Positions 46,392-55,028 of a DNA stretch of 64,000 bases are shown one piece after another. Source of the DNA: Saccharothrix sp. ALI-22-I (GTDB lineage Bacteria; Actinomycetota; Actinomycetes; Mycobacteriales; Pseudonocardiaceae); NCBI RefSeq assembly GCF_001984175.1, contig NZ_MTQP01000049.1, positions 62,001 to 126,000 of the forward strand. Direction: 5' to 3'. Both the position numbers and the translations under genes were made by a program. The notes under the pieces are model-generated. The model was given only the letters and a program-made list of their open reading frames with translations, did not search any database and had not been told where the DNA came from. How positions within the stretch are numbered: the first letter of the stretch is position 1; every line of letters begins with the position of its first letter.

Positions 46392-47858
46392 TCAACCGCG
46401 CAGGCCCCATCGTTGGTTCACGCCGCCGTGGCACGACCAAAGGATGATCTTCGTGCCGGCGGCCGTCCCGGCGCCGTCGGCGTCCAGGCACAGGCCGGAC
46501 TGCACACCGGTGATGGTGCCGTTCGAGTTGACGTTCCACTGCTGGTTTGCCTGGCCGTTGCAGTCCCAGATGATCACCTGGGTGCCATTGCTGGTGCCCT
46601 GACCGTTGGCGTCGAGGCACTTGCTGCCGTAGATCTGGAGCCTTCGGTCGGACGTGTAGGTCCAGCGCTGCCGGTCGACGCTTTGGCAGTCCGCCAACTG
46701 CACCTGGAGCCCGTTGGCGGTGGAGCCGTTCGGCACTTCGATGCACCGGTTGGACTGGCTGCCCACGACCTGGACGTTCTGCCGTGGGTTGCCGTCGCCG
46801 GGTGGGGCATACCCAGCAGCCGCGATGTTGGCCTGTACGGCCTCCTCGGTGGCGTTCGACGGGTAGCCGGAGGTCAGGACGCCTTCGTAGAACGTACCGG
46901 CGCCGGAGACGCTGTTGTCGCCGCCGATGCCCAGCAGGATCGCCCCCTCCTTCTTCATCGGGTGGTAGCCGGCGGGGCGTGGCCCGTCGAACACGGTCGT
47001 CAAGCCACCCGACTGCGCGTTCCCGCTCCGGATCGCCCAGTGGTTCGACTCGCCCTTGACGATCGCCGTCACGAAGCGGTGGTTGATGGGCGGGTTCCGG
47101 TTGTACCCCGCGTTCACGCCGGAGAACAGGCCCCACTCCAGATCGGCCATGACCCAGGGACCTGCGCCGTCCCCGTAACCCCACTGCCGGTTGGCACCGA
47201 AGTAGACGGTCTCCATGATGGCGCGCTCGTCGGCCTCGCCGTCGGTCTGCGCATTGCCGTAGTCGAAGCAGCACCACTGGTTGTAGTGGGTGCCGTCGAC
47301 GACGGCGTAGATGCCCTCGGGCTGGTCGCCGGTCGCGACGCCGTTGGTCCGGTTGTTGCGGTAACCGGTGCCGGGCGAGATGTAGACGCCGTAGGCCTTC
47401 TGTCCACCGACGGTGACCGGGGCGGCCGTCGCGACGGCGAGGTTGTCCCACCCACCGGGAAGCGGGCCGGGCCAGTGGCCTGGGGGCGCCTGCGTGAGGT
47501 GGTTACCCCGGCCGCTCTGGTCGTAGATGATGCTGATGAGGCAGGTCGCGCCGGCGCAGAACGAGTCCTGGGTGGCGGCATTGGCCACACCGCCCGCACT
47601 GAGCACGCCGACGTCCCGCGTGGTGTTGTCCGAGGACCGCTTGACTTGGTACAGCGCACCGTTGTACGCGCCGTACAGCGCCCGGGTCGTGCTGTGCGCG
47701 GCCACGCACGGTGTGCCGCCCGAGGCGTAGATGTCACACGGTCCGGATGCGGCGGCCTGGGCGCTCGGTGCGTCGGGAAGCACGGCCGGTCCGGCTGTGA
47801 TGGCGAGTACGAATGTAGTTGCGACGGCCGCCGTGAGGCGGCCTGATCGGCTTCTCAT
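46392..47858 (-). CDS. secreted GH54 alpha-L-arabinofuranosidase with CBM13
   Basis: Product of 488 residues from ATG 47858 (GAAAGG, 11 nt upstream). Residues 1-37 form a signal peptide. The GH54 beta-sandwich follows: the consecutive Cys196-Cys197 (QWCCFDYGN) match the rare vicinal disulfide at the arabinose site of fungal AkAbf54. Glu241 (MADLEWGLF) aligns by spacing with its nucleophile Glu221, and Asp314 (IGGDNS) lies near the place of the acid/base Asp297. The fungal enzymes carry CBM42; here the C-terminal about 130 residues are instead a ricin trefoil (CIEVPNG, CLDANGQ, CLDADGA and Q-x-W motifs). It would release arabinofuranose from side chains outside the cell. Its promoter has its own LacI-like operators, different from those of the GH43/GH127 genes. 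Confidence 0.88.
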   Translation of the reverse strand: MRSRSGRLTAAVATTFVLAITAGPAVLPDAPSAQAAASGPCDIYASGGTPCVAAHSTTRALYGAYNGALYQVKRSSDNTTRDVGVLSAGGVANAATQDSFCAGATCLISIIYDQSGRGNHLTQAPPGHWPGPLPGGWDNLAVATAAPVTVGGQKAYGVYISPGTGYRNNRTNGVATGDQPEGIYAVVDGTHYNQWCCFDYGNAQTDGEADERAIMETVYFGANRQWGYGDGAGPWVMADLEWGLFSGVNAGYNRNPPINHRFVTAIVKGESNHWAIRSGNAQSGGLTTVFDGPRPAGYHPMKKEGAILLGIGGDNSVSGAGTFYEGVLTSGYPSNATEEAVQANIAAAGYAPPGDGNPRQNVQVVGSQSNRCIEVPNGSTANGLQVQLADCQSVDRQRWTYTSDRRLQIYGSKCLDANGQGTSNGTQVIIWDCNGQANQQWNVNSNGTITGVQSGLCLDADGAGTAAGTKIILWSCHGGVNQRWGLRG

Positions 47859-48201
47859 ACCAATCTATGCCTTTCGTGTGCACCACGGCGGGGATGCCCG
47901 CCGTGTCCGGAAGCCCTGCCGTGGCCCCGGATCGGCTTCTCGGAATCAGGTTGGGACGAATCGGCACCGCCGGTCGGCACGCCCGATGGGTGGACCATCG
48001 CACGACGTCGGTGCGGTCGTTGGTCGCCCGGACGCCGATGTCGGTATCGGGCCGCTGCCACGCCGGGTGACGATGGAGTGGGCCGTGGTCTTGCAAGCCG
48101 TGTCGCCGATGTCGAGGTGTGCCTGGGTCGGTCTGGACAGCAGGCGTCCATGGAGTCCTCCAGAAGAGGGAGGAAGGCGCGGGATCGGCGATAAACCGTA
48201 T

Positions 48202-48246
48202 CGAACCGGTTCGCGTGAGCCTAGGCATGATCGCGAAAGCTGTCAA
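48202..48246 (-). promoter_or_regulatory. promoter with overlapping operator for the GH54 gene
   Basis: On the reverse strand TTGACA (48246-48241), a 17-bp spacer and TAGGCT (48223-48218) form a strong actinobacterial promoter. Five bp downstream the 12-bp palindrome CGAACCGGTTCG (48213-48202) covers the predicted start site. The central CCGG/CG symmetry is LacI-like. The leader to the GH54 start would be about 350 nt. Confidence 0.75.
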
Positions 48247-48320
48247 CGGTGCAGATGGGCGTTCCGGGATCACCCCAGCTTTGTACTGTGCCGGACACTG
48301 CGACGATGCCGTTGATGCGA

Positions 48321-48336
48321 GTCGAATCGGTTCGAC
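48321..48336. promoter_or_regulatory. second LacI-like operator GTCGAATCGGTTCGAC
   Basis: A 16-bp box with perfect 6-bp arms (GTCGAA/TTCGAC), closely related to the operator at 48202-48213 (centres 121 bp apart), upstream of the -35. The pair resembles the paired arrangement at the GH127 promoter. Confidence 0.6.
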
Positions 48337-48344
48337 TGTCATGC

Positions 48345-48685
48345 AACCGCTCAAGCTCGGCCACAGGGTGGCCGCGTCGACCATCCGCCGTGTGCTCAGG
48401 CGGCTGCGGATACCGCCCGCGCCGATTCCGGAACACCGAGACCTCCTGGCGGCGGTTCCTGCGTGCTCAGGCCACGAGCATGTTGGCGTGCGACTTCTTC
48501 CATGTCGACTGCGCCGTCACGCTCAAGCGCGTCTACGTGTTCGTCGTGATCGAGGACGCCACCCGCTACGTCTACATCCTCGGCACCACCACCAACCCCG
48601 ACGGAGCCTGGACCACCCAGCAAGCCCGTAACCTGCTCATGGATATCGACGACCGAGCCGATAGCTTTCGGTTCCCGAACAGTTC
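48345..48685 (+). mobile_element. internal fragment of the type B transposase
   Basis: [20 protein letters not shown] in one frame, then WRRFLRAQATSMLACDFFHV and RYVYILGTTTNPDGAWTTQQ in the next, are the central part of the same transposase found at 15427-16496. Neither element end is present. It sits between the GH54 operator region and the broken unknown gene, and cuts the latter. Confidence 0.75.
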
Positions 48686-48689
48686 GGTG

Positions 48690-50481
48690 AACCAGCGCAC
48701 CGCGAGGAGATGGCCGAGGCTGTCGGTCTCCAGCACCCGGCGCAACGGTTCGCCGAGGCGGTAGGTGAAGCTCAGTCCGCTCGGGGGGAACGGTTGGTCG
48801 ATCTCGCGGCCGCATCCCGCACACACCACGGGCGGCGGAAGTGCTCCCATTGGCAGCCAGGAGCGTGCGCCGCCCGCCGTGCATTCCACGGGTGCGCCGC
48901 GCACCAGCAGGTGTCGACGCTCGGCCCACTGCACCCAGCGCGATGCCGCCTCGGCGTCTCCGCCGAGCGCGGTGCGGAACTCCGCGAACGCCAAGTCGCG
49001 CCCCTCTCCAGCGGGGGCGATGGCCGGATCATCCCGGCCCAGGTCCCGGGCCGCCTGCTCCAGCACGGCGTTGTCGACGTTGTCGACACCGAGAGCACGC
49101 AGCTGTTTGTGGGTGTGGGTCCACCGCTTCTTCCACCACGACATGCCGCTGCGTTCCCCGAGCCGGTAGAGCAGGTCGATCAGTGGTGGGTGCAGTAGCC
49201 ATCCCACCTCGTCGATCGAGCCCAGCGAGTGGAGCAGCGTCACCGCGGCAAGCCCCGGTTCGGAGGGCTTGGCCGGCAGACCTCGGCTTCGGGCGACAGC
49301 GGCCAGGCAAGTCCACGACGGCGGCCATGCCACCTCGATGCTGTCACCCCGGCGCAGCTGCCCCAGGCTCGCCTGGGCTGCGCCACCGCGGAAGGAACGC
49401 CCGAACCGAGGGCCGCGCATCGTGCCGTCGGCGGGCAGTGGGCGATCGCGCACACGCACATCGATAATCACATCCGAGCCTTTGGTCGCCCACCGCAACG
49501 GCCGCAGAACGTCCAGGTCGGAGTCTCCCAGCGGACTCAGGCGTGCGCGCCCGGATGTCCAGAAGCCGACCTGGGTTCCGGGGCGGCCGGGTGCCGGCCG
49601 AAGGTCAGCAGATCCTCATGTGCCGCGACCACGATGCGCGGATCGTCGCCTGCCAACTCCTCAAGCCGGGACGAGGGAACGGATGCGCTCGTCAGGTGGC
49701 ATTTGCCGCCCGCGAAGCCGAACATCGTGGCCCTGCCGGGCTCACTGAGCATGCGCAGAGCCTCGAGGGTGAGTTCCGGCAGCGGGATGCCGATCGGCAG
49801 CACCCTGCTGTCGCCGTGCGCCGCTCGCAGGTTCCATAGCAACGCCAGATCCTCGACGGAGCCGGGGGACACCGCGACGATGATGTTGGGGCCTGCCGCG
49901 CGCCGCGCCGGGAAACGGGACGGAAACGTCTTGCTGTGTCCGAAGAACCCGGTATCGGGCTCCATCCCGTACGCCAGGTGGAAGTTGCTGAGTTCGCGGG
50001 GTTTGATCCGGTCGTGCTTCTCCAGCCGGGCCACGAGATCGGACAGGGATCCGGTGGTCGACACGCCCTCGACCGGGAACAGTTCCTCGAACGCCAGATC
50101 GGCTCGGAGGAAGTCCGCTTCGAGTCGTTTGGGATCGGGTGAGACCGGTAGCGTGCCGAGGACGGCGGTGTAGACGGGACGCCACGGGTCGTCAGCGGCC
50201 AGTTCGACCACCTGCACCGGGCGCGGCCAGTCCGCGGGGCCTTCGCCCGAGACGGCGACCACCATGGGGGTATCCCAGGTCCTGGTCTGCTCGACACGCG
50301 GCGGGGTGGTGATGTCGACATCGGCTGTCACGTGGTCGACGGCCTCGGTGAGCAGCAGTTGGTTGTAGGTTTCGGGGATCCGTCCGTGCTCGACTGGAAT
50401 CAGCGGGCGGCAGGCTCCACCCCAGACCTGGCACAACTGCTCGATTCGAGCCAGGACGCCTGGGAGATCGCCGCTGTCCAC
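48690..50481 (-). pseudogene. large protein of unknown function, frameshifted and IS-truncated
   Basis: Two consecutive reverse frames belong together. The upstream one (GTG 50481) contains EQLCQVWGGACRPLIPVEHG, YNQLLLTEAVDHVTADV, ELSNFHLAYGMEPDTGFFGH and PNIIVAVSPGSVEDLALLWN. It ends in a stop near 49537, where the second frame takes over with SPLGDSDLDVLRPLRWATKG, then WLLHPPLIDLLYRLGERSGM and a CAGCG zinc-ribbon-like stretch before the IS fragment. In-frame sequence before 50481 (TWLRPIRSAWAV) is protein-like, so the true start is further up and also damaged. At least 600 residues. I do not recognise the family. Confidence 0.5.
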
Positions 50482-50521
50482 TGCCCACGCTGACCGGATC
50501 GGTCGCAGCCAGGTGGAAACC

Positions 50522-51023
50522 TCGTGCGGCCGTCCAGGAGCTCATCGTCGAGAAGTCCGCGCACCGCAGCAGGCTCTCACAACGCCCAGGCGACTGCCGT
50601 GTCCGACCCGCCCGCCGGCTCCACTGCGTCCTTCCCAACCTCGATACTTCCGGACCTCAAGGCACGGTGGCGGGAGACGCAGGGCAGGTGGCTTGCTTCT
50701 CTCGGCCAAGCGAGAGCCACCACCACGGCGGACGCCAGACCTTCAAGGTCGAGAACAGCGAAGTACTGGCCCGGATGACCAGTGAACGCATCGGGCGAGA
50801 CATGTACCGCATTCATCCTCGGTGAAGGACTGGCCGTGCACGGCGAAGAAGCCGCAGGCCGATGCCAAAGTCGACTCCTGGTCGCGGGGCGTCGACCTTG
50901 ACGATCACACAGCGGACCTGATTACAAACTCCGCCGCGCATCCGGATCCGGCACAGTCAGTTGATCACGCAACCATGGACAGAGTCGCTCGATTGACAGA
51001 CCCGGACCTCGCCTCTGTCGAGG
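50522..51023. other. 500 bp without a supportable gene
   Basis: Only short overlapping shadow frames are seen between the broken unknown gene and the fructokinase stop. Confidence 0.5.
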
Positions 51024-51968
51024 TCAGAAGATCGCGGGACGGGGGTTGGTGGGGAGCAGTTCGTCGAACCACGGTGGGTCTGCTCCGGGGCGGGTGCAGG
51101 TGAGGGCGGCGACGCGTTGGGCGTAGGCGAGGATTTCGGTTAGTTCGGGTTCGGTCAGTGCCGCTACACCGGTTCGGGTCAGCAGGTCTTTCCGGTCGAG
51201 GGCCGCCAGTAGTCCGGCCATGAAGGCGTCTCCCGCTCCGACGGTGTCGGCGAGGTCGACGGGCACGGCGGGCAGGTCGATCCGGCCGGCCGGGCCGGAG
51301 GCGTGCACGCCCTCCGCGCCACGGGTGACGACGACGAGAGTCGGCCCCATCTCGTGCCACTCGGCCACGACGTCGGCGAAGGGGCGGTCCGGGGCTATCC
51401 AGCGCAGGTCGTCGGCGCTGACCTTGACCACGTCCGCCATCCCGAGCCAGCGTCGCAGCCGGGCGCGCACCGCGTTGTCGTCGTTGACCAGGGAAGGGCG
51501 GATGTTGGGGTCGAAGGTGACCACGCGGTGCGGGTGTTCTCGGGACAGCAGGGTTTCGAACGCCGCGGCCATCGGCTCGACGGCCAGGGCAAAGGAGCCG
51601 CCCACGTGCAGTGCCGCGTGCGACGGGAGGACGGTCGGCAGGTCGGCCACCTGCCAGCCGCCGTCGGCGCAGCCGTCGATGTAGAACGAGTAGTCGGCCG
51701 CGCCTTCCCGGTCGACGTCCACGACAGCGAGCGTCGTCGGGGCGGTGGACCGCACCACGTAGCCGAGGTCGACGTTGGAGGTCTCCAGGTGGGCGCGCAG
51801 CAGTGCGCCCAGGCGGTCGTCGGCCAGCCGTGCCAGCAGGGCGCTCGGGGTGCCGAGCCTGCCGAGACCGACGGCGGTGTTGGCGGGGCTGCCACCGGGA
51901 AGGGGACGGTAGCCGCCGGCGTGGTCGGGCACGAGGTCGACGAGGGCCTCGCCACCAACGATGATCAT
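51024..51968 (-). CDS. PfkB-family sugar kinase, probable fructokinase
   Basis: Product of 314 residues from ATG 51968 (GGAACACGAG upstream). PfkB signature 1 is seen as PLPGGSPANTAVGLGRLG near residue 25, and signature 2 as DTVGAGDAFMAGLLAAL near 240, including the catalytic Asp in GAGD. FDPNIRPSL is the usual central block of fructokinases. Located 62 bp behind a secreted fructan hydrolase gene in the same direction, it most likely phosphorylates fructose released from levan or inulin. A 13-bp hairpin between the two genes could lower its expression relative to the exoenzyme. Confidence 0.88.
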   Translation of the reverse strand: MIIVGGEALVDLVPDHAGGYRPLPGGSPANTAVGLGRLGTPSALLARLADDRLGALLRAHLETSNVDLGYVVRSTAPTTLAVVDVDREGAADYSFYIDGCADGGWQVADLPTVLPSHAALHVGGSFALAVEPMAAAFETLLSREHPHRVVTFDPNIRPSLVNDDNAVRARLRRWLGMADVVKVSADDLRWIAPDRPFADVVAEWHEMGPTLVVVTRGAEGVHASGPAGRIDLPAVPVDLADTVGAGDAFMAGLLAALDRKDLLTRTGVAALTEPELTEILAYAQRVAALTCTRPGADPPWFDELLPTNPRPAIF

Positions 51969-51990
51969 CTCGTGTTCCTTGTCGGGGAAG

Positions 51991-52023
51991 CGGTGGTGGA
52001 GCCGGAGCCAGGCTCCACCACCG
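51991..52023 (-). terminator. hairpin between GH32 and fructokinase genes
   Basis: CGGTGGTGGAGCC pairs with GGCTCCACCACCG over 13 bp around a 7-nt loop, 8 bp after the GH32 stop. It may act as a partial terminator or a transcript-processing site within the operon. Confidence 0.7.
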
Positions 52024-52030
52024 CGGGCGG

Positions 52031-54541
52031 TCAGCGTCGGTAGGTGCCCATGTCCCGGATGGTGAGGCGGTCGGTCCGGGCTTGGCCGCCCTCGGCGAAG
52101 ACCTCCACCCCGTCGCTGGTGGGGTCGGGGAAGACCTGACTGGTGATCACGGCTTGGCCCGCGCCACCGAAGACCTCAACCGATGACCAGTCCACCAGGG
52201 CGCGCAGCGTCACCTTCCCGTTCACGGCGGCCAGCGGCGCGCGTTGCACGGCGGGGAACTCGGTGCTGAAGTCGGTGCGTCCGGACCGGGTCCGGTCGAC
52301 GTACAGCTCACCGGTCGTGGTGTCGTAGCCGATGACTGTCTCCTGGCCTGTCCCGCTGAGCACCTTGAGTCCGAAGCGCTCGGCGTCGCGGAGGGAGAAG
52401 GTCGCCTCGATGTCCAGGGCCTGACCTTCGGCGTGCCTGCCCAGTGACCGCGAGCCTTCGCGGATGGTGCTGCCGTGCAGGAAGAACGGCTGCCCGCGGT
52501 GGAGGCGGTCGAGGGCGCGGACCGGTTCCTGGACCAGCTTGACCTCGCCGCCGATGGTGCGCAGCCCCATCTGCCTGGGGACGCTCTGCGCGCTGCGCCA
52601 CGGTGAGGTCGGGATGTTGCCGGCGTACTGCCAGTTGTTCATCCACCCGATCGTGTAGCGCTTGCCGTCCGGGGCGTTTTCCCACGACACCGGCGCGTAG
52701 TAGTCCTTGCCGTAGTCGACCCAGTCCGCCCGCTCCACAGTGGACTTCGCGGGTGCGTCGGCGAGCGCGAACCGGTCGACCATCACGTGTCCCCAGCCGG
52801 CGGTGTTCATGTCCACCACGGAGATTCGTGCCTGCTTGCCGAGGTGCTCGCGCAGGTCGAAGGAGGCCCAGTCCAGGGTTTCGCTGTCCGCTCCGGTGGC
52901 CGTCCGCACGACCTTGCCGTCCACGAGGAGGTTGACCGAGGTCTCGGTGGAACGCGGCTTGGCCGGTGCGTCGGCGAGCACCACGTGGTCGACCAGGATG
53001 TGCCCCCAGCCGCCGGTGTTGCCGTCCACGACCTCGAAGCGCGCCTTCCGGCCTGCCAGGTCGCGGACGTCCCAGGACGCCCAGTTGAGCGCCTCGGAGT
53101 CCTTGCCGGTGGCGCTGCGCACGACCTCGCCGTCCACGACCAACCGTGCCGCGGTGGGCGCTTCGGAGTCGGCCGGGTGGTTGCCACCGCCGATGAGGAA
53201 GTTCAGGTACGGCGCGGAGAGGGTGAACTCCGGCGAGGTCAGGGTGCCGACCGTGGCGTCGCCGCGGAGGAAGGTGTTGACCAGGCCGCTGCCCTGCCAG
53301 CCCGACACCGGTTGTTGGCCGGGGAGCGTGCCGGTCGCGGGTGCGGTGCCGAACGCCTCGCCGGCTGCGGTCCAGGTCCCGTAGGTGCCGCTCTCGAAGT
53401 CGGCCAGGATCTGGCCCGCCGGGGCGGGGGCGTCGCCGGTCACGGCTGCCGGGTCGTGCGGGTGTCTGCCGCCGCCGACCTTGAAGTTGAGGTACCGCTT
53501 GTCCACGGTGAACGGCGGCGAGGTGAGGGTTCCGGTCGAGCTGTCGCCGCCGTGGAAGCTGGTGGCGTAGCCCGTTCCCTCGATGCCGCCCACGGGGAGT
53601 TGCCCCGCGAGCAGGCCGGTGGCCGGTGCGTCGCCGAAGGCTGCGCCGGTGGTGCTCCACTGGCCGTAGGCGGACTCGAAGTCCTCGACGACCACGCCGG
53701 CGGGCGGGGTGTAGCTGCCGTCGTCGTCGGCGGTGAAGCGGGTGCCGTCGAAGTCGCCGACGAAGTACTGCGCGGCCGAACCGCCCGCGATGCCGCCGGG
53801 GTTGATGCTGACCACCAGCACCCACTTGGTCTTGCGGGGGTCGCCGTCGACCTTGAGCGGGAACAGGTCCGGGCACTCCCACACGCCGCCGACCGCCCCT
53901 GCCGGGCCGAAGTCGCTGAGCGCCTCCCACGACTTGAGGTCCTTGGAGGAGTAGAACCGGATCTTGCGCTCCGCGGACAGTGCCACGGCCATCAGCCAGC
54001 TCTGCGTGGGCGCGTACCACTGCACCTTGGGGTCGCGGAACTCGGCGGAACCGATGTCCAGGACGGGGTTGCCCGCGTACTTGGTCCACGTCCGGCCGCG
54101 GTCGGTGCTGTAGGCCAGGGACTGCGCCTGCTTCCCGCCGGTCTTGGGGGCGCTGGTGTAGACGGCGACCATCGCCGGCTCGTCGCGGGTGCCGAAGCCC
54201 GAGGTGTTGGCGTGGTCGACGACCGCGCTGCCGGAGAACACCATCTCGGTGTTGTCATGGGCGATCGCGACGGGAAGTTCCTGCCAGTGCACGAGGTCGC
54301 GGCTGACCGCGTGGCCCCACGACATGTCGCCCCACGAGTTGCCGTTGGGGTTGTGCTGGTAGAAGAGGTGGTACTCGCCCTTGTGGTAGACGAGGCCGTT
54401 CGGGTCGTTCATCCAGTTCCGCTCCGGGGTGAAGTGGAACTGCGGCCGGTGGGTCTCGGTCGCCGGAGCCGCCAGGACGGGGCTCGTGGAGACGACGAGC
54501 GCCGCTGCGGTCAGCACGGCTGTCATCAACCGTCTTGTCAT
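52031..54541 (-). CDS. secreted GH32 fructan hydrolase with nested insert modules
   Basis: Product of 836 residues from ATG 54541; frames further upstream have no leader. Signal peptide 1-24. GH32 residues: nucleophile Asp46 (NWMNDPNG), Asp170 (FRDPK), acid/base Glu222 (WECPDLFPL). After the acid/base blade the propeller is interrupted at about residue 283 and resumes near 605 (DWVDYGKDYYAPVSW). The inserted about 315 residues are two sandwich modules, one inside the other. The usual C-terminal sandwich closes the protein (VDWSSVEVFGGAG). Known relatives are levanases and exo-inulinases acting outside the cell. It is divergent from a second secreted GH32 gene and followed by a fructokinase gene. 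Confidence 0.9.
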   Translation of the reverse strand: MTRRLMTAVLTAAALVVSTSPVLAAPATETHRPQFHFTPERNWMNDPNGLVYHKGEYHLFYQHNPNGNSWGDMSWGHAVSRDLVHWQELPVAIAHDNTEMVFSGSAVVDHANTSGFGTRDEPAMVAVYTSAPKTGGKQAQSLAYSTDRGRTWTKYAGNPVLDIGSAEFRDPKVQWYAPTQSWLMAVALSAERKIRFYSSKDLKSWEALSDFGPAGAVGGVWECPDLFPLKVDGDPRKTKWVLVVSINPGGIAGGSAAQYFVGDFDGTRFTADDDGSYTPPAGVVVEDFESAYGQWSTTGAAFGDAPATGLLAGQLPVGGIEGTGYATSFHGGDSSTGTLTSPPFTVDKRYLNFKVGGGRHPHDPAAVTGDAPAPAGQILADFESGTYGTWTAAGEAFGTAPATGTLPGQQPVSGWQGSGLVNTFLRGDATVGTLTSPEFTLSAPYLNFLIGGGNHPADSEAPTAARLVVDGEVVRSATGKDSEALNWASWDVRDLAGRKARFEVVDGNTGGWGHILVDHVVLADAPAKPRSTETSVNLLVDGKVVRTATGADSETLDWASFDLREHLGKQARISVVDMNTAGWGHVMVDRFALADAPAKSTVERADWVDYGKDYYAPVSWENAPDGKRYTIGWMNNWQYAGNIPTSPWRSAQSVPRQMGLRTIGGEVKLVQEPVRALDRLHRGQPFFLHGSTIREGSRSLGRHAEGQALDIEATFSLRDAERFGLKVLSGTGQETVIGYDTTTGELYVDRTRSGRTDFSTEFPAVQRAPLAAVNGKVTLRALVDWSSVEVFGGAGQAVITSQVFPDPTSDGVEVFAEGGQARTDRLTIRDMGTYRR
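52748..53692 (-). other. nested double module inserted in the GH32 propeller (residues about 284-598)
   Basis: Order of half-modules: first half 1 (VEDFESAYGQWSTTGAAFGD to LNFKVGGGRHPHDP), first half 2 (LADFESGTYGTWTAAGEAFG to LNFLIGGGNHPADS), second half 2 (ARLVVDGEVVRSATGKDSEA to GGWGHILVDHVVLADAPA), second half 1 (NLLVDGKVVRTATGADSETL to AGWGHVMVDRFALADAPA). The order N1-N2-C2-C1 means one complete module sits inside another, and both sit inside the catalytic domain. Confidence 0.7.
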
Positions 54542-54870
54542 GGGCTGCCCTGCGTTTCTTCTCGGGGAAGCGGTGGGGTGGGCCGTGAGGTCCGGGCGTG
54601 CACGGGGGTGAGCGGGTGGGACGTGTTCCGCACCCCCGGAGCCGTGCGGCTGGGGCGCGTCCGCTGTCCGACGCCGCCGTCCGCAGCGACAGCCCACCCG
54701 CCTCATCGGTGAATCACCACGGTCGTACGGCCGACTCATCGGGCAGCTCCTGGTTCGACGGACCACCGTGCCGGTCGTGGTCGCGACGGCATGCGGCCTC
54801 GGGAGAGGGCTCAGTGGGACGCGACCGTGGCTCGTGGTGGTCCCGATCCGGCGGAGGGGGTAGCGCGGCC

Positions 54871-54956
54871 CTATGGTAAATCGAATTATCAAGGTGAACA
54901 AGAGACATCCAGATGTAACGAAACAGTAAAGTTGCCTCGTTACCACCTTGTTTACC
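54871..54956. promoter_or_regulatory. divergent control region of the two secreted GH32 genes
   Basis: On the reverse strand TTGTTC (54902-54897), 17 bp, TACCAT (54876-54871) is a candidate promoter for the 52031-54541 gene. The imperfect palindrome GGTAAATCGAATTATC (54875-54890, central CG) overlaps it and could be a LacI site. GGTGAACAAG (54893-54902) recurs inverted as CTTGTTTACC (54947-54956), placing a TTGTT(C/T) -35-like box on each strand. Confidence 0.5.
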
Positions 54957-55028
54957 TCGAACGCCTACGCGGAGCATCGGCGCTCACGATGCTTCGATTT
55001 AGCACCTCAATGTCGAGGAGGCGTCACC

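Noticed and set aside
47240..47290. GH54 protein has YGNAQ where relatives appear to have YGNAE, suggesting a lost catalytic Glu.
   Set aside because: Counting from the vicinal Cys pair (176-177 in the fungal enzyme) puts the known nucleophile Glu221 at Glu241 here, in MADLEWGLF, which is intact. The Gln is not at the catalytic position.
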